DNA of 64,000 nucleotides from IGN3 sp964434675 (GCA_964434675.1 CAYSWN010000004.1:28558-92557); one strand, 5' to 3'; positions 35,112 to 44,504 are shown, counted from the first letter of the stretch. The notes: a model not told the origin generated them from the sequence alone. Program-made: numbers and translations.

Positions 35112-37202
35112 CTAGATTCCTTCCAAATCCTTTTTTGTATTTCTTGCGATAGTCATTTCAATCAAAGCTAATATTATTGCAACAAGCAAAAAATATCTCC
35201 ATAACTCACTGCCAAATCTTGCTTGTAGAATTTTTTCCGTGATATTACTTTCTTTATCAATTGGAACATAAGTGCCATCAAACTTTATTTCTTTTAGATA
35301 ATTTTCAAAATCACTTTCATCTGCATAATTAGTTTTTGATTCAGCAGGATCAGTATTAATTGAAATATTATCTACCAATTTATCTACCGAATAAAACTTA
35401 TAATTACCTGCCTCGTTTGTATTTGAGTAAGCTAAATAATCTCTCGATGAATTATCATTAAGTTTGATGAACTCTTCAGATTTATCCGGCTTAATAATTT
35501 TTATTTGTGAGGAATTTTGATTTCTTAAATTAATGTTTACTTCTTCACCGGCAATAAAAATATTTTGATCTCTTTCTTTTGATGTCAGATATGCAACTGA
35601 TTTATTCATTAACGGAGCAAAAATACTTTTAATCGGAAAATCACTCCAAGTTAAAACCGGTGCACAGTTAAATACCAAAATTTTACCTTTGCCAAATCTA
35701 ATCTCACTTAAAAAGGATGAGCCATCAACCAAAGAAATTATTTGATTGCCTGCTGATGAATTTTTGTAATACGCATTTAGCTCAGGTGATTCATATTTTT
35801 TCTTTTCATCATTCTGAAAGACGTTTTGAAAGATAGGATGATTGAAATCGGTTTTATCAAACTTTATTTTCAAATCATTGCTGTTCACCTTCCCGACAAA
35901 AGATGAGTTCACTCCTAATCCTAACTGAGAATACAATTGATTCAGTTTTATTTGATCAGGAACAGATGAAGGAAACAAAATCAATCCGCCGCCGTTTTGT
36001 ATATAATTTTTTATTTGTTCAATTCCCGATGATAAGCTATTTGCCGAAAGTATTATTGTTTGAAATCCATTTAATTGCTGCGAACTTAATTGATTTATAT
36101 TTTTTCTTTCAATTACATACTTCGTTTCACCAGTTGTTTGCAATGCTAAATCTACAAAGGATAAATCATTATTATTTTCTGCAAACAATCCAACAGAAAT
36201 TTTTTCCGGAATAAACAAACTTGCAAACCGTTTGTTATCCTGTTCAATTTCATCAGTTTCAATTTCAGCAGTTACATCAATAAATCCTGTGGATTTTGGG
36301 ACTGCTTCAATCTCAACATTTATTGACCGCCCTGCGTTAACATCGAAACTTTTTTGCGCTGCTCTTTCGTTATCTAAAAATAACGACACAACAGCACTGT
36401 TTACATCCTGCCTTGAATTATTTGTAACCGTGATTGAAAAACTAACCGATTTATCTTTTTCAAAAATTTGATTGTTACTTTTTAAATCATCAACCGAAAG
36501 ATTAAAAACATCCTTATCAGATAAATCAAACGAGTAAAGTTTAACGCTTTCGTTAAGTAATTCGCTTAAATCGTTTGTAAGATTTTTATTTGTGATTTTA
36601 TCTTTTTGAAAATCAGATAGGACATAAATTTCTTTGTTAAAATTTTTACTCTCGGAAATCAGTTGTGCGGATTTTACAAGTGCGGAGTTTATATCGCCTG
36701 ATGTATAATTTAGATCTAATTGATCAGTAGTTTTCAAAAACTCTGATAGATTGGAAGTTAGTTTATTTTCTTTCTTTGGATTAGAAACCAAAATCAATCC
36801 AACTTCATCGCCTTCCTGCAACTGAGAAACTACTTTATTAATAATTTCTTTTCCCTGATTAAAGTATGAACCTTTTTGATCAACAACAGACATACTAAAT
36901 GTATCATCCAATATAAATATTGCCGTGGTTTTTGCAGCAGAAGTTGTTCCGCCTACTTGAAATGATTTTAAAGTCGGACGTGCAAAAGCCATAACTATAA
37001 ATAATATTATCAGCACACGCAGAGCAAGAAGAATCCATTGCTTTAGTTTTATTTTTCTAATTTTATTTTTTTGCAGCTCTTTTAAAAATGCAAGCGTACT
37101 AAATTCAATCTTTTTAAGTTTTCTAAGATTAAATAAATGAATGATTACCGGAATGGAAGCGGCGAACAAACCAAATAAAATTGCGGGATTAAGAAAAATC
37201 AT
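35112..37202 (-). CDS. BatA-domain / von Willebrand factor A membrane protein
   Basis: 696 residues. It opens with the aerotolerance-regulator N-terminal (BatA) segment, FLNPAILFGLFAASIPVIIHLFNLRK, with two membrane helices (about 5-22 and 57-75). A VWA domain follows with a metal-site motif LDDTFSMS near residue 93. The long middle and C-terminal parts are periplasmic beta-rich modules plus a class I glutamine-amidotransferase-like segment (IQNGGGLILFPSS). A third helix near 665-685 returns to the membrane. Proteins of this kind co-occur with MoxR, DUF58, DUF4159 and DUF4175 genes; two of these are at 23.8-27.9 kb. Function unproven, possibly envelope stress. Confidence 0.88.
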   Translation of the reverse strand: MIFLNPAILFGLFAASIPVIIHLFNLRKLKKIEFSTLAFLKELQKNKIRKIKLKQWILLALRVLIILFIVMAFARPTLKSFQVGGTTSAAKTTAIFILDDTFSMSVVDQKGSYFNQGKEIINKVVSQLQEGDEVGLILVSNPKKENKLTSNLSEFLKTTDQLDLNYTSGDINSALVKSAQLISESKNFNKEIYVLSDFQKDKITNKNLTNDLSELLNESVKLYSFDLSDKDVFNLSVDDLKSNNQIFEKDKSVSFSITVTNNSRQDVNSAVVSLFLDNERAAQKSFDVNAGRSINVEIEAVPKSTGFIDVTAEIETDEIEQDNKRFASLFIPEKISVGLFAENNNDLSFVDLALQTTGETKYVIERKNINQLSSQQLNGFQTIILSANSLSSGIEQIKNYIQNGGGLILFPSSVPDQIKLNQLYSQLGLGVNSSFVGKVNSNDLKIKFDKTDFNHPIFQNVFQNDEKKKYESPELNAYYKNSSAGNQIISLVDGSSFLSEIRFGKGKILVFNCAPVLTWSDFPIKSIFAPLMNKSVAYLTSKERDQNIFIAGEEVNINLRNQNSSQIKIIKPDKSEEFIKLNDNSSRDYLAYSNTNEAGNYKFYSVDKLVDNISINTDPAESKTNYADESDFENYLKEIKFDGTYVPIDKESNITEKILQARFGSELWRYFLLVAIILALIEMTIARNTKKDLEGI

Positions 37203-37464
37203 AAAAACTAAATTGTGTTACTTTTTTGATGTGCAAAAAATAACAATAATGATTTGAGAATACTATGCGATTTTTGAGTATAAAGTGATAAGGTAAATTG
37301 TTTAGGGGAATATAGAATATTGGAGTAGTAGAATATTTGAATTTGGGGAACTGATTGTTGTGACAAAACTGATACTTCATTTACATTCCAACAAATTCCT
37401 CCTTTGATATACTGATTCAAAAAACTATTTTTAATGTTATAACACACTAAATTATTTATAGATT

Positions 37465-37935
37465 ATGGGCAAAATACTAAAACAATGGCTGAAGCAAACC
37501 AAGTTTGCAAATTTAGATCAAGAAGTTTCATTAAACATTTTTGCTACATCATATTTTTTACGATCAAAACACGAAGAGGTTTTAAGAAATTCTGGTTTAA
37601 CAATGCCGCAATATAATGTGCTGAGAATTCTTAATGGTGTTTATCCAAACGGTCATCCACGCTGCGATATTATTAGCCGAATGATTGAACCCGCACCGGA
37701 TGTTACCCGTTTAATTGATAGACTTTTAAAAGATAAATTAGTTGAAAGATTTAATTCAGATTCTGATAAAAGATTATCAATGACACGCATTACAGAAAAA
37801 GGAATGAAACTTTTAGGAAAAGTAAAACCTGAAATTGATTCATTAGGAAGTTTTATTTCCACTACCCTATCAAACACAGAAAAGAAAACTCTTTCTGATT
37901 TGCTGGAAAAGATTTATGGATCTGAAGTAAAGTAG
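37465..37935 (+). CDS. MarR family transcriptional regulator
   Basis: 156 residues with the winged helix-turn-helix of MarR. Recognition region PQYNVLRILNG, then ISRMIEPAPDVTRLIDRLLKDKLVER, and the wing SDKRLSMTRITEKGMKLL carrying the conserved D-x-R. It is a dimeric DNA-binding repressor, ligand unknown. The target is not evident: the neighbouring BatA-like gene is divergent with a 262-base spacer in which I see no clear operator, so autoregulation there is possible. Cytosolic. Confidence 0.92.
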   Translation: MGKILKQWLKQTKFANLDQEVSLNIFATSYFLRSKHEEVLRNSGLTMPQYNVLRILNGVYPNGHPRCDIISRMIEPAPDVTRLIDRLLKDKLVERFNSDSDKRLSMTRITEKGMKLLGKVKPEIDSLGSFISTTLSNTEKKTLSDLLEKIYGSEVK

Positions 37936-37964
37936 CTTGTAATTCTTTGAGAGATTTGTGTTGC

Positions 37965-38040
37965 TTTTTCTTTGTGAACTTCGTGGTTTTTCTTTTTACC
38001 ACAAAGAACTCAAAGGTTTTCACTAAGTACACAAAGTTTT
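37965..38040. repeat. Imperfect palindrome of the ACCACAAAG type
   Basis: CTTCGTGGT pairs with ACCACAAAG (eight of nine) across a short T-rich loop, and outer segments repeat the CACAAAG / CTTTGTG words. It looks like a dispersed non-coding repeat and lies between marR and the aconitase terminator. Confidence 0.5.
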
Positions 38041-38070
38041 AACATAATTATTTTCAATTTTAAAATAAAA

Positions 38071-38096
38071 AAGGCGATTCAAATTTGAATCGCCTT
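38071..38096 (-). terminator. Perfect palindromic terminator downstream of the aconitase gene
   Basis: The arms AAGGCGATTCA and TGAATCGCCTT are perfect. On the minus strand the hairpin is followed by TTTTTTATTTT. The stem core repeats that of the meaB terminator at 6371-6395. Confidence 0.8.
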
Positions 38097-38114
38097 ATAA
38101 ATAAAATATATAAT

Positions 38115-38132
38115 CTCAGACTAAAGTCTGAG
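38115..38132. repeat. Short perfect palindrome CTCAGACT / AGTCTGAG
   Basis: Two 8-base arms with a 2-base AA loop, between the aconitase stop and its terminator. It could be a second transcription-end hairpin or a dispersed palindromic element. Confidence 0.55.
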
Positions 38133-38141
38133 CTACATTAA

Positions 38142-40400
38142 TTATTTTTGTTTACTTGCAATTAAATTTAATGCGCTGCCGGCTTTAAACCATTCAATCT
38201 GTGCAGCATTAAATGTTTGATTCAACATTACTTCATCTTTGCTGCCGTCTTTGTGTTTAACAATCATCTTCACTTGCTTTTCAGGTGCTAATGATGAAAT
38301 TAATAAATCAACTTTATCATCTTCTTTTATTTTATCGTAATCTTTTTGATCAGCAAAAGTAAGCGGCAGCATTCCCTGTTTCTTTAAATTTGTTTCGTGG
38401 ATGCGCGCAAAACTTTTTACAATTATTGCTCTGCCGCCAAGAAATCTTGGTTCCATTGCAGCGTGTTCACGCGATGAACCTTCACCGTAATTTTCATCAC
38501 CAATTACAACCCAGTTTACACCTTTTGCTTTATACTCTCGCGCAACCTCGGGAACAGATTTAGTCTCGCCCGTAAATGTATTTTTAACTTTTCCTGCTTC
38601 TTTTGTAAAAGCATTTATCGCACCGATAAACATATTGTTAGAAATATTATCAAGATGTCCGCGGAATTTTAACCACGGTCCAGCCATTGAAATATGATCC
38701 GTTGTACATTTGCCGAATGCTTTTAATAATACTGGAAGATCAACTAAATCTTTTCCGTCCCAAGGAGTAAACGGTTTTAACAATTGTATCCTTTCGCTAT
38801 TCGGATCAACTTTAACATCTACTTTAATTCCATCCTCTGCAGGAGCTACAAATCCGGCGCTGCCTTCATCAAATCCGCGTAGCGGTAATTCTTCACCTGT
38901 TGGCGCATCAAGTTTTACTTTTTCACCTTTTTCATTTACAAGTTCATCTGTAATAGGATTAAAAGATAAACTACCTGCAATTGCAAGTGCCGTTGTAATT
39001 TCTGGTGATGCAACAAACGCAAGTGTTTCGGGATTTCCATCATTACGTTTTGCAAAATTTCTGTTAAAAGATGTAACAATTGTATTTCGTTCGCCGGTTT
39101 TAACGTCCATTCTTTTCCACATTCCAATACAAGGTCCGCAGGCATTTGCAAGTATCAATCCGCCAATGTCTGTTAAAGTTTTTAATTGTCCGTCTCTTTC
39201 GATAGTTGCACGAACTTGTTCTGAGCCTGGAGTAATTGTGTATTGTGATTTTGCTTTCAAACCTTTTGCAAGCGCCTGTTTTGCAATACTTGCTGAGCGA
39301 TCTATATCTTCGTAACTGGAGTTTGTGCAGCTTCCAATCAAACCAACAGAAATTTTATCTGGATAATTTTCACTCTTAACTGCTTCTTTCATTTTAGAAA
39401 TCGGCCAAGCTTTATCGGGCGTAAAAGGTCCGTTTAGATGCGGCTCAAGTTCACTTAAATTTATTTCAATCACCTGATCATAATATTTTTTAGGATCAGC
39501 AAACACTTCTTTATCTGCACAAAGTTCATCAGCTAAACCTTCTGCAAGTGCCGCAACATCAACACGCTTTGTAATTCTTAAATACGATGCCATCTTTTCA
39601 TCAAATGGAAAAACAGAAGTTGTTGCACCAATTTCTGCACCCATATTACAAATTGTTCCTTTGCCTGTGCAGGAAATTGAATTTGTTCCTTCGCCAAAAT
39701 ATTCTACAATTGCTCCTGTACCGCCCTTTACAGTTAGTATTCCTGCAAGTTTAAGAATAACATCTTTAGCGGAGGTCCAACCGTTCAATCTTCCGGTTAA
39801 TTTAACACCAATAAGTTTTGGCCATTTAAGTTCCCACGGCATTCCAGCCATAACATCAACAGCATCTGCGCCGCCAACGCCAATTGCAATCATTCCAAGT
39901 CCGCCGGCATTTGGAGTGTGTGAATCAGTACCGATCATCATACCGCCAGGGAAAGCATAATTTTCCAAAACCACTTGATGGATAATTCCTGCACCAGGTT
40001 TCCAAAAGCCAACACCAAATTTTTGAGAAATGCTTTCTAAAAAATCAAACACTTCTTTGTTTTCGGAATTTGCTCTGTTAAGATCCTCCACAGCGCCAAC
40101 TTGTGCTTGAATTAAGTGATCGCAATGAACGGTGGAAGGAACTGCTGTTGTTTTTCTTCCCGCAGACATAAATTGAAGCAGAGCCATTTGTGCAGTTGCA
40201 TCCTGCATTGCAACTCTGTCTGGAGCTAAATCAACATAATCTTTTCCGCCAGTAAATTCTTTTGTTGCCTTATCATAGAGATGCGTATATAAAACCTTTT
40301 CGGTATAAGTTAATGGACGATTAACAATTTTTCGTATTTCGTTTAACTTACTTTTATAGTTAGAATAAACTTTTTTGATCATATCATAATTTGCCGTCAT
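38142..40400 (-). CDS. acn: Aconitate hydratase, mitochondrial-type
   Basis: 752 residues, the length of the mitochondrial-type enzyme rather than the roughly 890-residue AcnA or 860-residue AcnB. It interconverts citrate and isocitrate in the TCA cycle with a [4Fe-4S] cluster. Cluster cysteines are in LIGSCTNSSYED and NACGPCIGMW. Substrate motifs GTDSHTPNAGGLGMIAIGVGGADA and the C-terminal swivel-domain NYGEGSSREHAA are present. Cytosolic. AAAGG lies eight to nine bases upstream of the ATG. Apparently monocistronic, ending in a palindromic terminator. Confidence 0.96.
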   Translation of the reverse strand: MTANYDMIKKVYSNYKSKLNEIRKIVNRPLTYTEKVLYTHLYDKATKEFTGGKDYVDLAPDRVAMQDATAQMALLQFMSAGRKTTAVPSTVHCDHLIQAQVGAVEDLNRANSENKEVFDFLESISQKFGVGFWKPGAGIIHQVVLENYAFPGGMMIGTDSHTPNAGGLGMIAIGVGGADAVDVMAGMPWELKWPKLIGVKLTGRLNGWTSAKDVILKLAGILTVKGGTGAIVEYFGEGTNSISCTGKGTICNMGAEIGATTSVFPFDEKMASYLRITKRVDVAALAEGLADELCADKEVFADPKKYYDQVIEINLSELEPHLNGPFTPDKAWPISKMKEAVKSENYPDKISVGLIGSCTNSSYEDIDRSASIAKQALAKGLKAKSQYTITPGSEQVRATIERDGQLKTLTDIGGLILANACGPCIGMWKRMDVKTGERNTIVTSFNRNFAKRNDGNPETLAFVASPEITTALAIAGSLSFNPITDELVNEKGEKVKLDAPTGEELPLRGFDEGSAGFVAPAEDGIKVDVKVDPNSERIQLLKPFTPWDGKDLVDLPVLLKAFGKCTTDHISMAGPWLKFRGHLDNISNNMFIGAINAFTKEAGKVKNTFTGETKSVPEVAREYKAKGVNWVVIGDENYGEGSSREHAAMEPRFLGGRAIIVKSFARIHETNLKKQGMLPLTFADQKDYDKIKEDDKVDLLISSLAPEKQVKMIVKHKDGSKDEVMLNQTFNAAQIEWFKAGSALNLIASKQK

Positions 40401-40696
40401 ATTTTTAACCTTTTTACGATGAGTGTAAATTTTTTAATTATGCAAAGATAAGAAAATTGGATTTTAATAATTATCCTTTCATCACTGTCTTAATTTAGGC
40501 GATTAATTTGACGCCTAAATTTGAACCTCGTAATTAGGCAGCAAGTAAAAATTTCCAGATTTCAGTAAAGATTATCTCCAAAACCTTCCCAATTCTTAAA
40601 TTCATAAAAAATAAAAACAATGCGTGTTTCATATAGAGAATATTTTTTTGTACGATAGTTGCTAATAGAGACATCAAAATATTAAAAAGATTTATT

Positions 40697-41197
40697 ATGA
40701 ACACGGGACAATCTCTTTTTAGCATTGGGGCTTTGCTAATACTTTCTTTAACAGTTCTAAAAATGAACAACTTCATTCTTGCGAATGATTCTGTTATGCA
40801 AGATTCTAAACTTAGCATTTTAGCAGTATCTCTCGCCACATCATTAATAGAAGAAGCCAGCAAAAAAGCTTTTGATGCTAACACTGTGGATACAGAAGTA
40901 GCTTCTTACAACGATTTAACTAATTACCCGTTGGGACCTGGAGTTGGAGAAACTACAAACAACAGCAGTACATACAATGATTTTGATGATTACGATGGTT
41001 ATGTATTTCACTACACCCAGTTGCCCTTGGCAGAGTATGATTTAAACTGTGCTGTGTATTATGTAAAAGAAAATAATCCTGAAGTAAAAGTTGGATACAG
41101 GACCTGGCACAAAAAAATGGATATTACCATCACAAGCAAATCTATGAGTGATACAGTTAGAATGTCAACCATTTACAGCTATTGGCATTTTAGATAA
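40697..41197 (+). CDS. Pseudopilin-like membrane-anchored protein (first of three)
   Basis: 166 residues. A short N-terminal leader is followed by a hydrophobic helix (about 6-24, LFSIGALLILSLTVL) and a soluble, Asn/Tyr-rich domain. The layout resembles a type IV minor pilin, but the canonical G|F-T-x-x-E prepilin site is absent (TGQSLFS instead). It is the first of three same-strand genes with 9- and 7-base gaps. By order and size it may correspond to a PilV-like minor pilin, a guess. I do not recognise a named family. Confidence 0.6.
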   Translation: MNTGQSLFSIGALLILSLTVLKMNNFILANDSVMQDSKLSILAVSLATSLIEEASKKAFDANTVDTEVASYNDLTNYPLGPGVGETTNNSSTYNDFDDYDGYVFHYTQLPLAEYDLNCAVYYVKENNPEVKVGYRTWHKKMDITITSKSMSDTVRMSTIYSYWHFR

Positions 41198-41206
41198 GGA
41201 ATTAAA

Positions 41207-41806
41207 ATGGGCTTTACAACTTTATTAGATATACTTGGTTCGGTTATAATTGGCGGAGTGATGATGACTATCGCTTACCGATTAAGCGATACAATGACTG
41301 AAAGAACTTATAACCATTCTGGTGAATTAACCATTCAACAAAATTTAGCTACTGCGGCACAGATTATTGAATATGATTTTAGAAAAATCGGTTATTGTAA
41401 AAATTGGAATTTGATTCCTGATCCAACCAAAGCTTTGCTTTATGCCGATACTTCCGAAATAAAGTTTTATACTGATATTGATGATAATGGAATAGTTGAT
41501 TCGATCCATTACTATTTAGGTCCAACTTCAGAACTGACTAGTTCTGGTAATCCAAGAGATAGATTGTTGTATAGAGTTTTAAATGGTGAACCGCATAGAA
41601 GCGCAAATCTTGGTATAACTCAATTTTATTTAGTTTACTTTGATGCGCTGGGTGATACTTTAACACCGCCGATTGGAGTAAACGGCGGCGTTACTTCTAT
41701 TGAAATAAATTTAACTGTAGAAAGCACAGATGCTTACGATCAGAAATATTCAAAAGCTTTTTGGAGACAAATAAGAATGGTCTCAAGAAATTTAAGGAAC
41801 AGGTAG
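41207..41806 (+). CDS. PilW-like pseudopilin (second of three)
   Basis: 199 residues. It begins MGFTTLLDILGSVIIGGVMM: a two-residue leader ending in Gly, then Phe and a hydrophobic helix, close to a prepilin site but with Asp at position 6 instead of Glu at 5. The following ELTIQQNLATAAQIIEYDFRKIGY is similar to the start of PilW-type minor pilins. The C-terminal domain is beta rich. AAGGA is five bases upstream. Expected location: inner membrane or pilus tip. Cleavage by a prepilin peptidase cannot be assumed. Confidence 0.65.
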   Translation: MGFTTLLDILGSVIIGGVMMTIAYRLSDTMTERTYNHSGELTIQQNLATAAQIIEYDFRKIGYCKNWNLIPDPTKALLYADTSEIKFYTDIDDNGIVDSIHYYLGPTSELTSSGNPRDRLLYRVLNGEPHRSANLGITQFYLVYFDALGDTLTPPIGVNGGVTSIEINLTVESTDAYDQKYSKAFWRQIRMVSRNLRNR

Positions 41807-41813
41807 GCTTAAT

Positions 41814-43040
41814 ATGGCAGGGAAAGCAACATTTTTAGTAATAATTGGTTTTACACTTCTGTTTATGGTTGCAATAAAAAACTTCGGACGAATATCTACA
41901 GATTCTGTTGGAAATATGGTTGAGTACTATAGCGAAATGATTGCGCATAATATTTCTGTAAGCGGTGCAAACCTTGCATCAAATCAAATATTTCTTGATC
42001 CAACCTGGATGGGTGGATATACAAATCAATCTTTTTCTGGCGGAAAATTGGATTTAAATGTCCAAATAATTGATGCTTATAAAAATATAAAACAAATAAC
42101 GTCTACTGGAACATATCATGGAACAACAAGCATTGTAAAGGTAACTCTTTCGCCAAGTAAATTTTCTAAATTTGCTTATTATTCAGTTAGTGAAGGTAGT
42201 AGTATTTGGTGGACAGGAAACGATACTGTTTGGGGTCCATTTCATACGCAAGATTATTTAAGAGCAGCGTACCATCCTGTTTTTTATGGAAAAGCCTCAA
42301 GTCTTAAAAATTTAATTTACTACAACAACAACAAGAACCAAAGCAAGCCTTATTTTTTAGGTGGATATGAATCCGGAATAAATTTACCAATGCCAACAGA
42401 TGCTGTTGATAACATGGAAGCTGTAGCTGATGATGATGGACTTAAGTTTAGTGGTAAAGATACAGTTTATATTTGCTTTGTAAATGATTCATTAAAATAT
42501 AAATATTCTTACAGCGCTCCTTATTCTACAGTTTATCTTCCGGATGCAGCGCCAAATGGAATGATCTTTGCTAAAAATTCTGTTGTTAGATTGCAGGGAA
42601 CGGTTAAAGGACAATATACAGTTGCTTGCAATAACACAACGAGTGGTAAGGGTGATATTTATCTTGATGATAATATTATTTACAGTAAAGATCCGAGACA
42701 ATTTCCAAATTCAACGGATATGCTTGGTATTTGCGCAGAAAATGATGTATGGATTACAAAAAATCCAGCTAACAATTCAAATATTGATATTCATGCTTCA
42801 ATTTACAGCGAAAAAGGAAGCTTCGGTGCTGAAGATGCTGGTTCCAGACCGGTTAGCGGAAATATAAATTTACTTGGAGGAATAATTCAAAAAACAAGAG
42901 GCGGGGTTGGGATGTTTAGTGGAACTTCAATAGTTAATGGTTTTGCTAAAAGATATAAATATGATGAAAGATTTATGTTAGCATCGCCCCCGTTTTTTCC
43001 TGGAACGGGCGGCTTTGAAATTGTATCTTGGCTTGAATAA
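41814..43040 (+). CDS. PilX-like large pseudopilin (third of three)
   Basis: 408 residues. N-terminal helix 6-23 (TFLVIIGFTLLFMVAI) without a Gly-Phe cleavage site, then an amphipathic region, GNMVEYYSEMIAHNISVSGANLASN, similar to PilX-type minor pilins. The rest is a beta-rich domain with WGPFHTQDYLRAAYHP, typical of pilin-associated proteins in this lineage, and possible parallel beta-helix turns toward the C-terminus. Likely exported or surface exposed. A spacer of 102 bases follows before the sigma-54-like regulator on the same strand. Confidence 0.65.
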   Translation: MAGKATFLVIIGFTLLFMVAIKNFGRISTDSVGNMVEYYSEMIAHNISVSGANLASNQIFLDPTWMGGYTNQSFSGGKLDLNVQIIDAYKNIKQITSTGTYHGTTSIVKVTLSPSKFSKFAYYSVSEGSSIWWTGNDTVWGPFHTQDYLRAAYHPVFYGKASSLKNLIYYNNNKNQSKPYFLGGYESGINLPMPTDAVDNMEAVADDDGLKFSGKDTVYICFVNDSLKYKYSYSAPYSTVYLPDAAPNGMIFAKNSVVRLQGTVKGQYTVACNNTTSGKGDIYLDDNIIYSKDPRQFPNSTDMLGICAENDVWITKNPANNSNIDIHASIYSEKGSFGAEDAGSRPVSGNINLLGGIIQKTRGGVGMFSGTSIVNGFAKRYKYDERFMLASPPFFPGTGGFEIVSWLE

Positions 43041-43142
43041 AAAATCTTTATTCAATTTGGGTAATAGTCTAATATTTAATAAAATCCTCTGGACTATTCA
43101 TTTCTTTATCTATACATTTAGAAAAACAAGAAAGTAATTAAT

Positions 43143-44504
43143 TTGAAAGAAACAATACTACTCGTTGATGACGAACTGTCATATTTAGATTTACTTAAAA
43201 ACATTCTTCAGCACGAGGGATATGAAAACGTAATTACTGAATCTAATCCATTAAACGTTCCTCAAATATTAAAGACTCAAAGTATAGATTTAATTTTGCT
43301 GGATATTTATATGCCCCAAATGAACGGGCTTCAGTTACTAGAACAAATTTCACCCGAGTATCCAAACATTCCTGTAATTATTGTAACTGCCGTTGATGAT
43401 AAAGAGATTGCATTAGAAGCAATAAAATTTGGAGCTTATGAATTTATAATCAAACCGCCGGATACAGACCGATTACTGCTTACTATCCGTAGAGCGATTG
43501 GTTACAAACTTTTAGAAAGAGAACGAGATGTTTTAAGATCAGAAGGCACAGTTGTTAAGGCAAGTGAAAATAAATTTGCAAATATCATTTCCGATTCTGA
43601 AACAATGTACAAGGTTTTTAATCTGGTAGAAATATTTGCTCCAACTAACGAAACCATTTTAGTTGTTGGTGAAACTGGAACAGGTAAAGATCTCATCGCA
43701 AAAAAAATTCACGATTTATCTTCAAGAAAATCTAAACCTTATGTTGCTGTTAATCTTGCTTCAATATCACCTAATCTATTGGAAAGTGAATTGTTTGGAA
43801 ATCTAAAAGGAACTTTGTTAGACTCCAATAGTGAAAAGCAAGGATATTTTGAAGAAGCAAACGGCGGAACAATTTTTCTTGATGAGATTGCAGAACTGCC
43901 TAAAGAATTGCAAGGTAAATTATTACGGGCAATACAGTACAGTGAAATTTTTAAAATTGGAAGTTCTAATCCAACAAAATTAGATATTAGAATAATTGCG
44001 GCAACAAACAGAGACCTTGCTGAGGCTGTAAACAAAGGTAGTTTCCGTGCTGATCTTTATTACAGACTAAATCGCGGACACATAAGTCTGCCGCCGCTGC
44101 GCAAACGCGGCAATGATGTTTTACTGTTATCTAATCATCTAATAAAAATTGCAAATACAACTTACAACAAAAATGTTTTAGGCTTAACTCGTGAAGCAAT
44201 TGCACAGTTAAGAAATTATTCTTTCCCAGGTAATGTACGCGAATTAGAAAATGTTATCTTCAATTCAGTAGTTCAGGCAGATGATAATCAGCGGTTAGGT
44301 GCTGTTGAGATACCGAGAATGAATGATGGAAGAGAACTTGAATTACAAAGATCAGAGATACTAATTTCAATAGCAGAAGCAGAAAAAAAACATATAACAA
44401 ATGTTATGGGCGCTTTAAATAACAATGTAAGAAGAGCCTCTGCTATTCTTGGAATAAGCGAAAGAACACTGCAGAGAAGACTTCAAAAAATTCGAGAAGA
44501 TTAA
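43143..44504 (+). CDS. NtrC-type response regulator lacking the GAFTGA loop
   Basis: 453 residues from a TTG start at 43143; the next in-frame Met is far inside the receiver domain, so TTG is required. Receiver domain with D54 (LILLDIYMP) and K104. AAA+ domain with Walker A GETGTGKD at 176-183 and Walker B GGTIFLDE at 241-248 intact. The sigma-54 contact loop, normally GAFTGA, is GTLLDS at 223-228. A Fis helix-turn-helix ends it (VRRASAILGISERTLQRRLQ). Such a protein should bind and hydrolyse ATP and bind DNA but not open sigma-54 promoters by the usual route. It may act as a repressor or as a sigma-70-type activator. Co-directional with the pseudopilin genes. Confidence 0.88.
   Translation: MKETILLVDDELSYLDLLKNILQHEGYENVITESNPLNVPQILKTQSIDLILLDIYMPQMNGLQLLEQISPEYPNIPVIIVTAVDDKEIALEAIKFGAYEFIIKPPDTDRLLLTIRRAIGYKLLERERDVLRSEGTVVKASENKFANIISDSETMYKVFNLVEIFAPTNETILVVGETGTGKDLIAKKIHDLSSRKSKPYVAVNLASISPNLLESELFGNLKGTLLDSNSEKQGYFEEANGGTIFLDEIAELPKELQGKLLRAIQYSEIFKIGSSNPTKLDIRIIAATNRDLAEAVNKGSFRADLYYRLNRGHISLPPLRKRGNDVLLLSNHLIKIANTTYNKNVLGLTREAIAQLRNYSFPGNVRELENVIFNSVVQADDNQRLGAVEIPRMNDGRELELQRSEILISIAEAEKKHITNVMGALNNNVRRASAILGISERTLQRRLQKIRED

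Noticed and set aside
37189..37447. Overlapping short frames on the minus strand between the BatA-like gene and marR.
   Set aside because: Low-complexity translation, two mutually overlapping frames, and no ribosome binding site; the spacer is better read as a promoter region.
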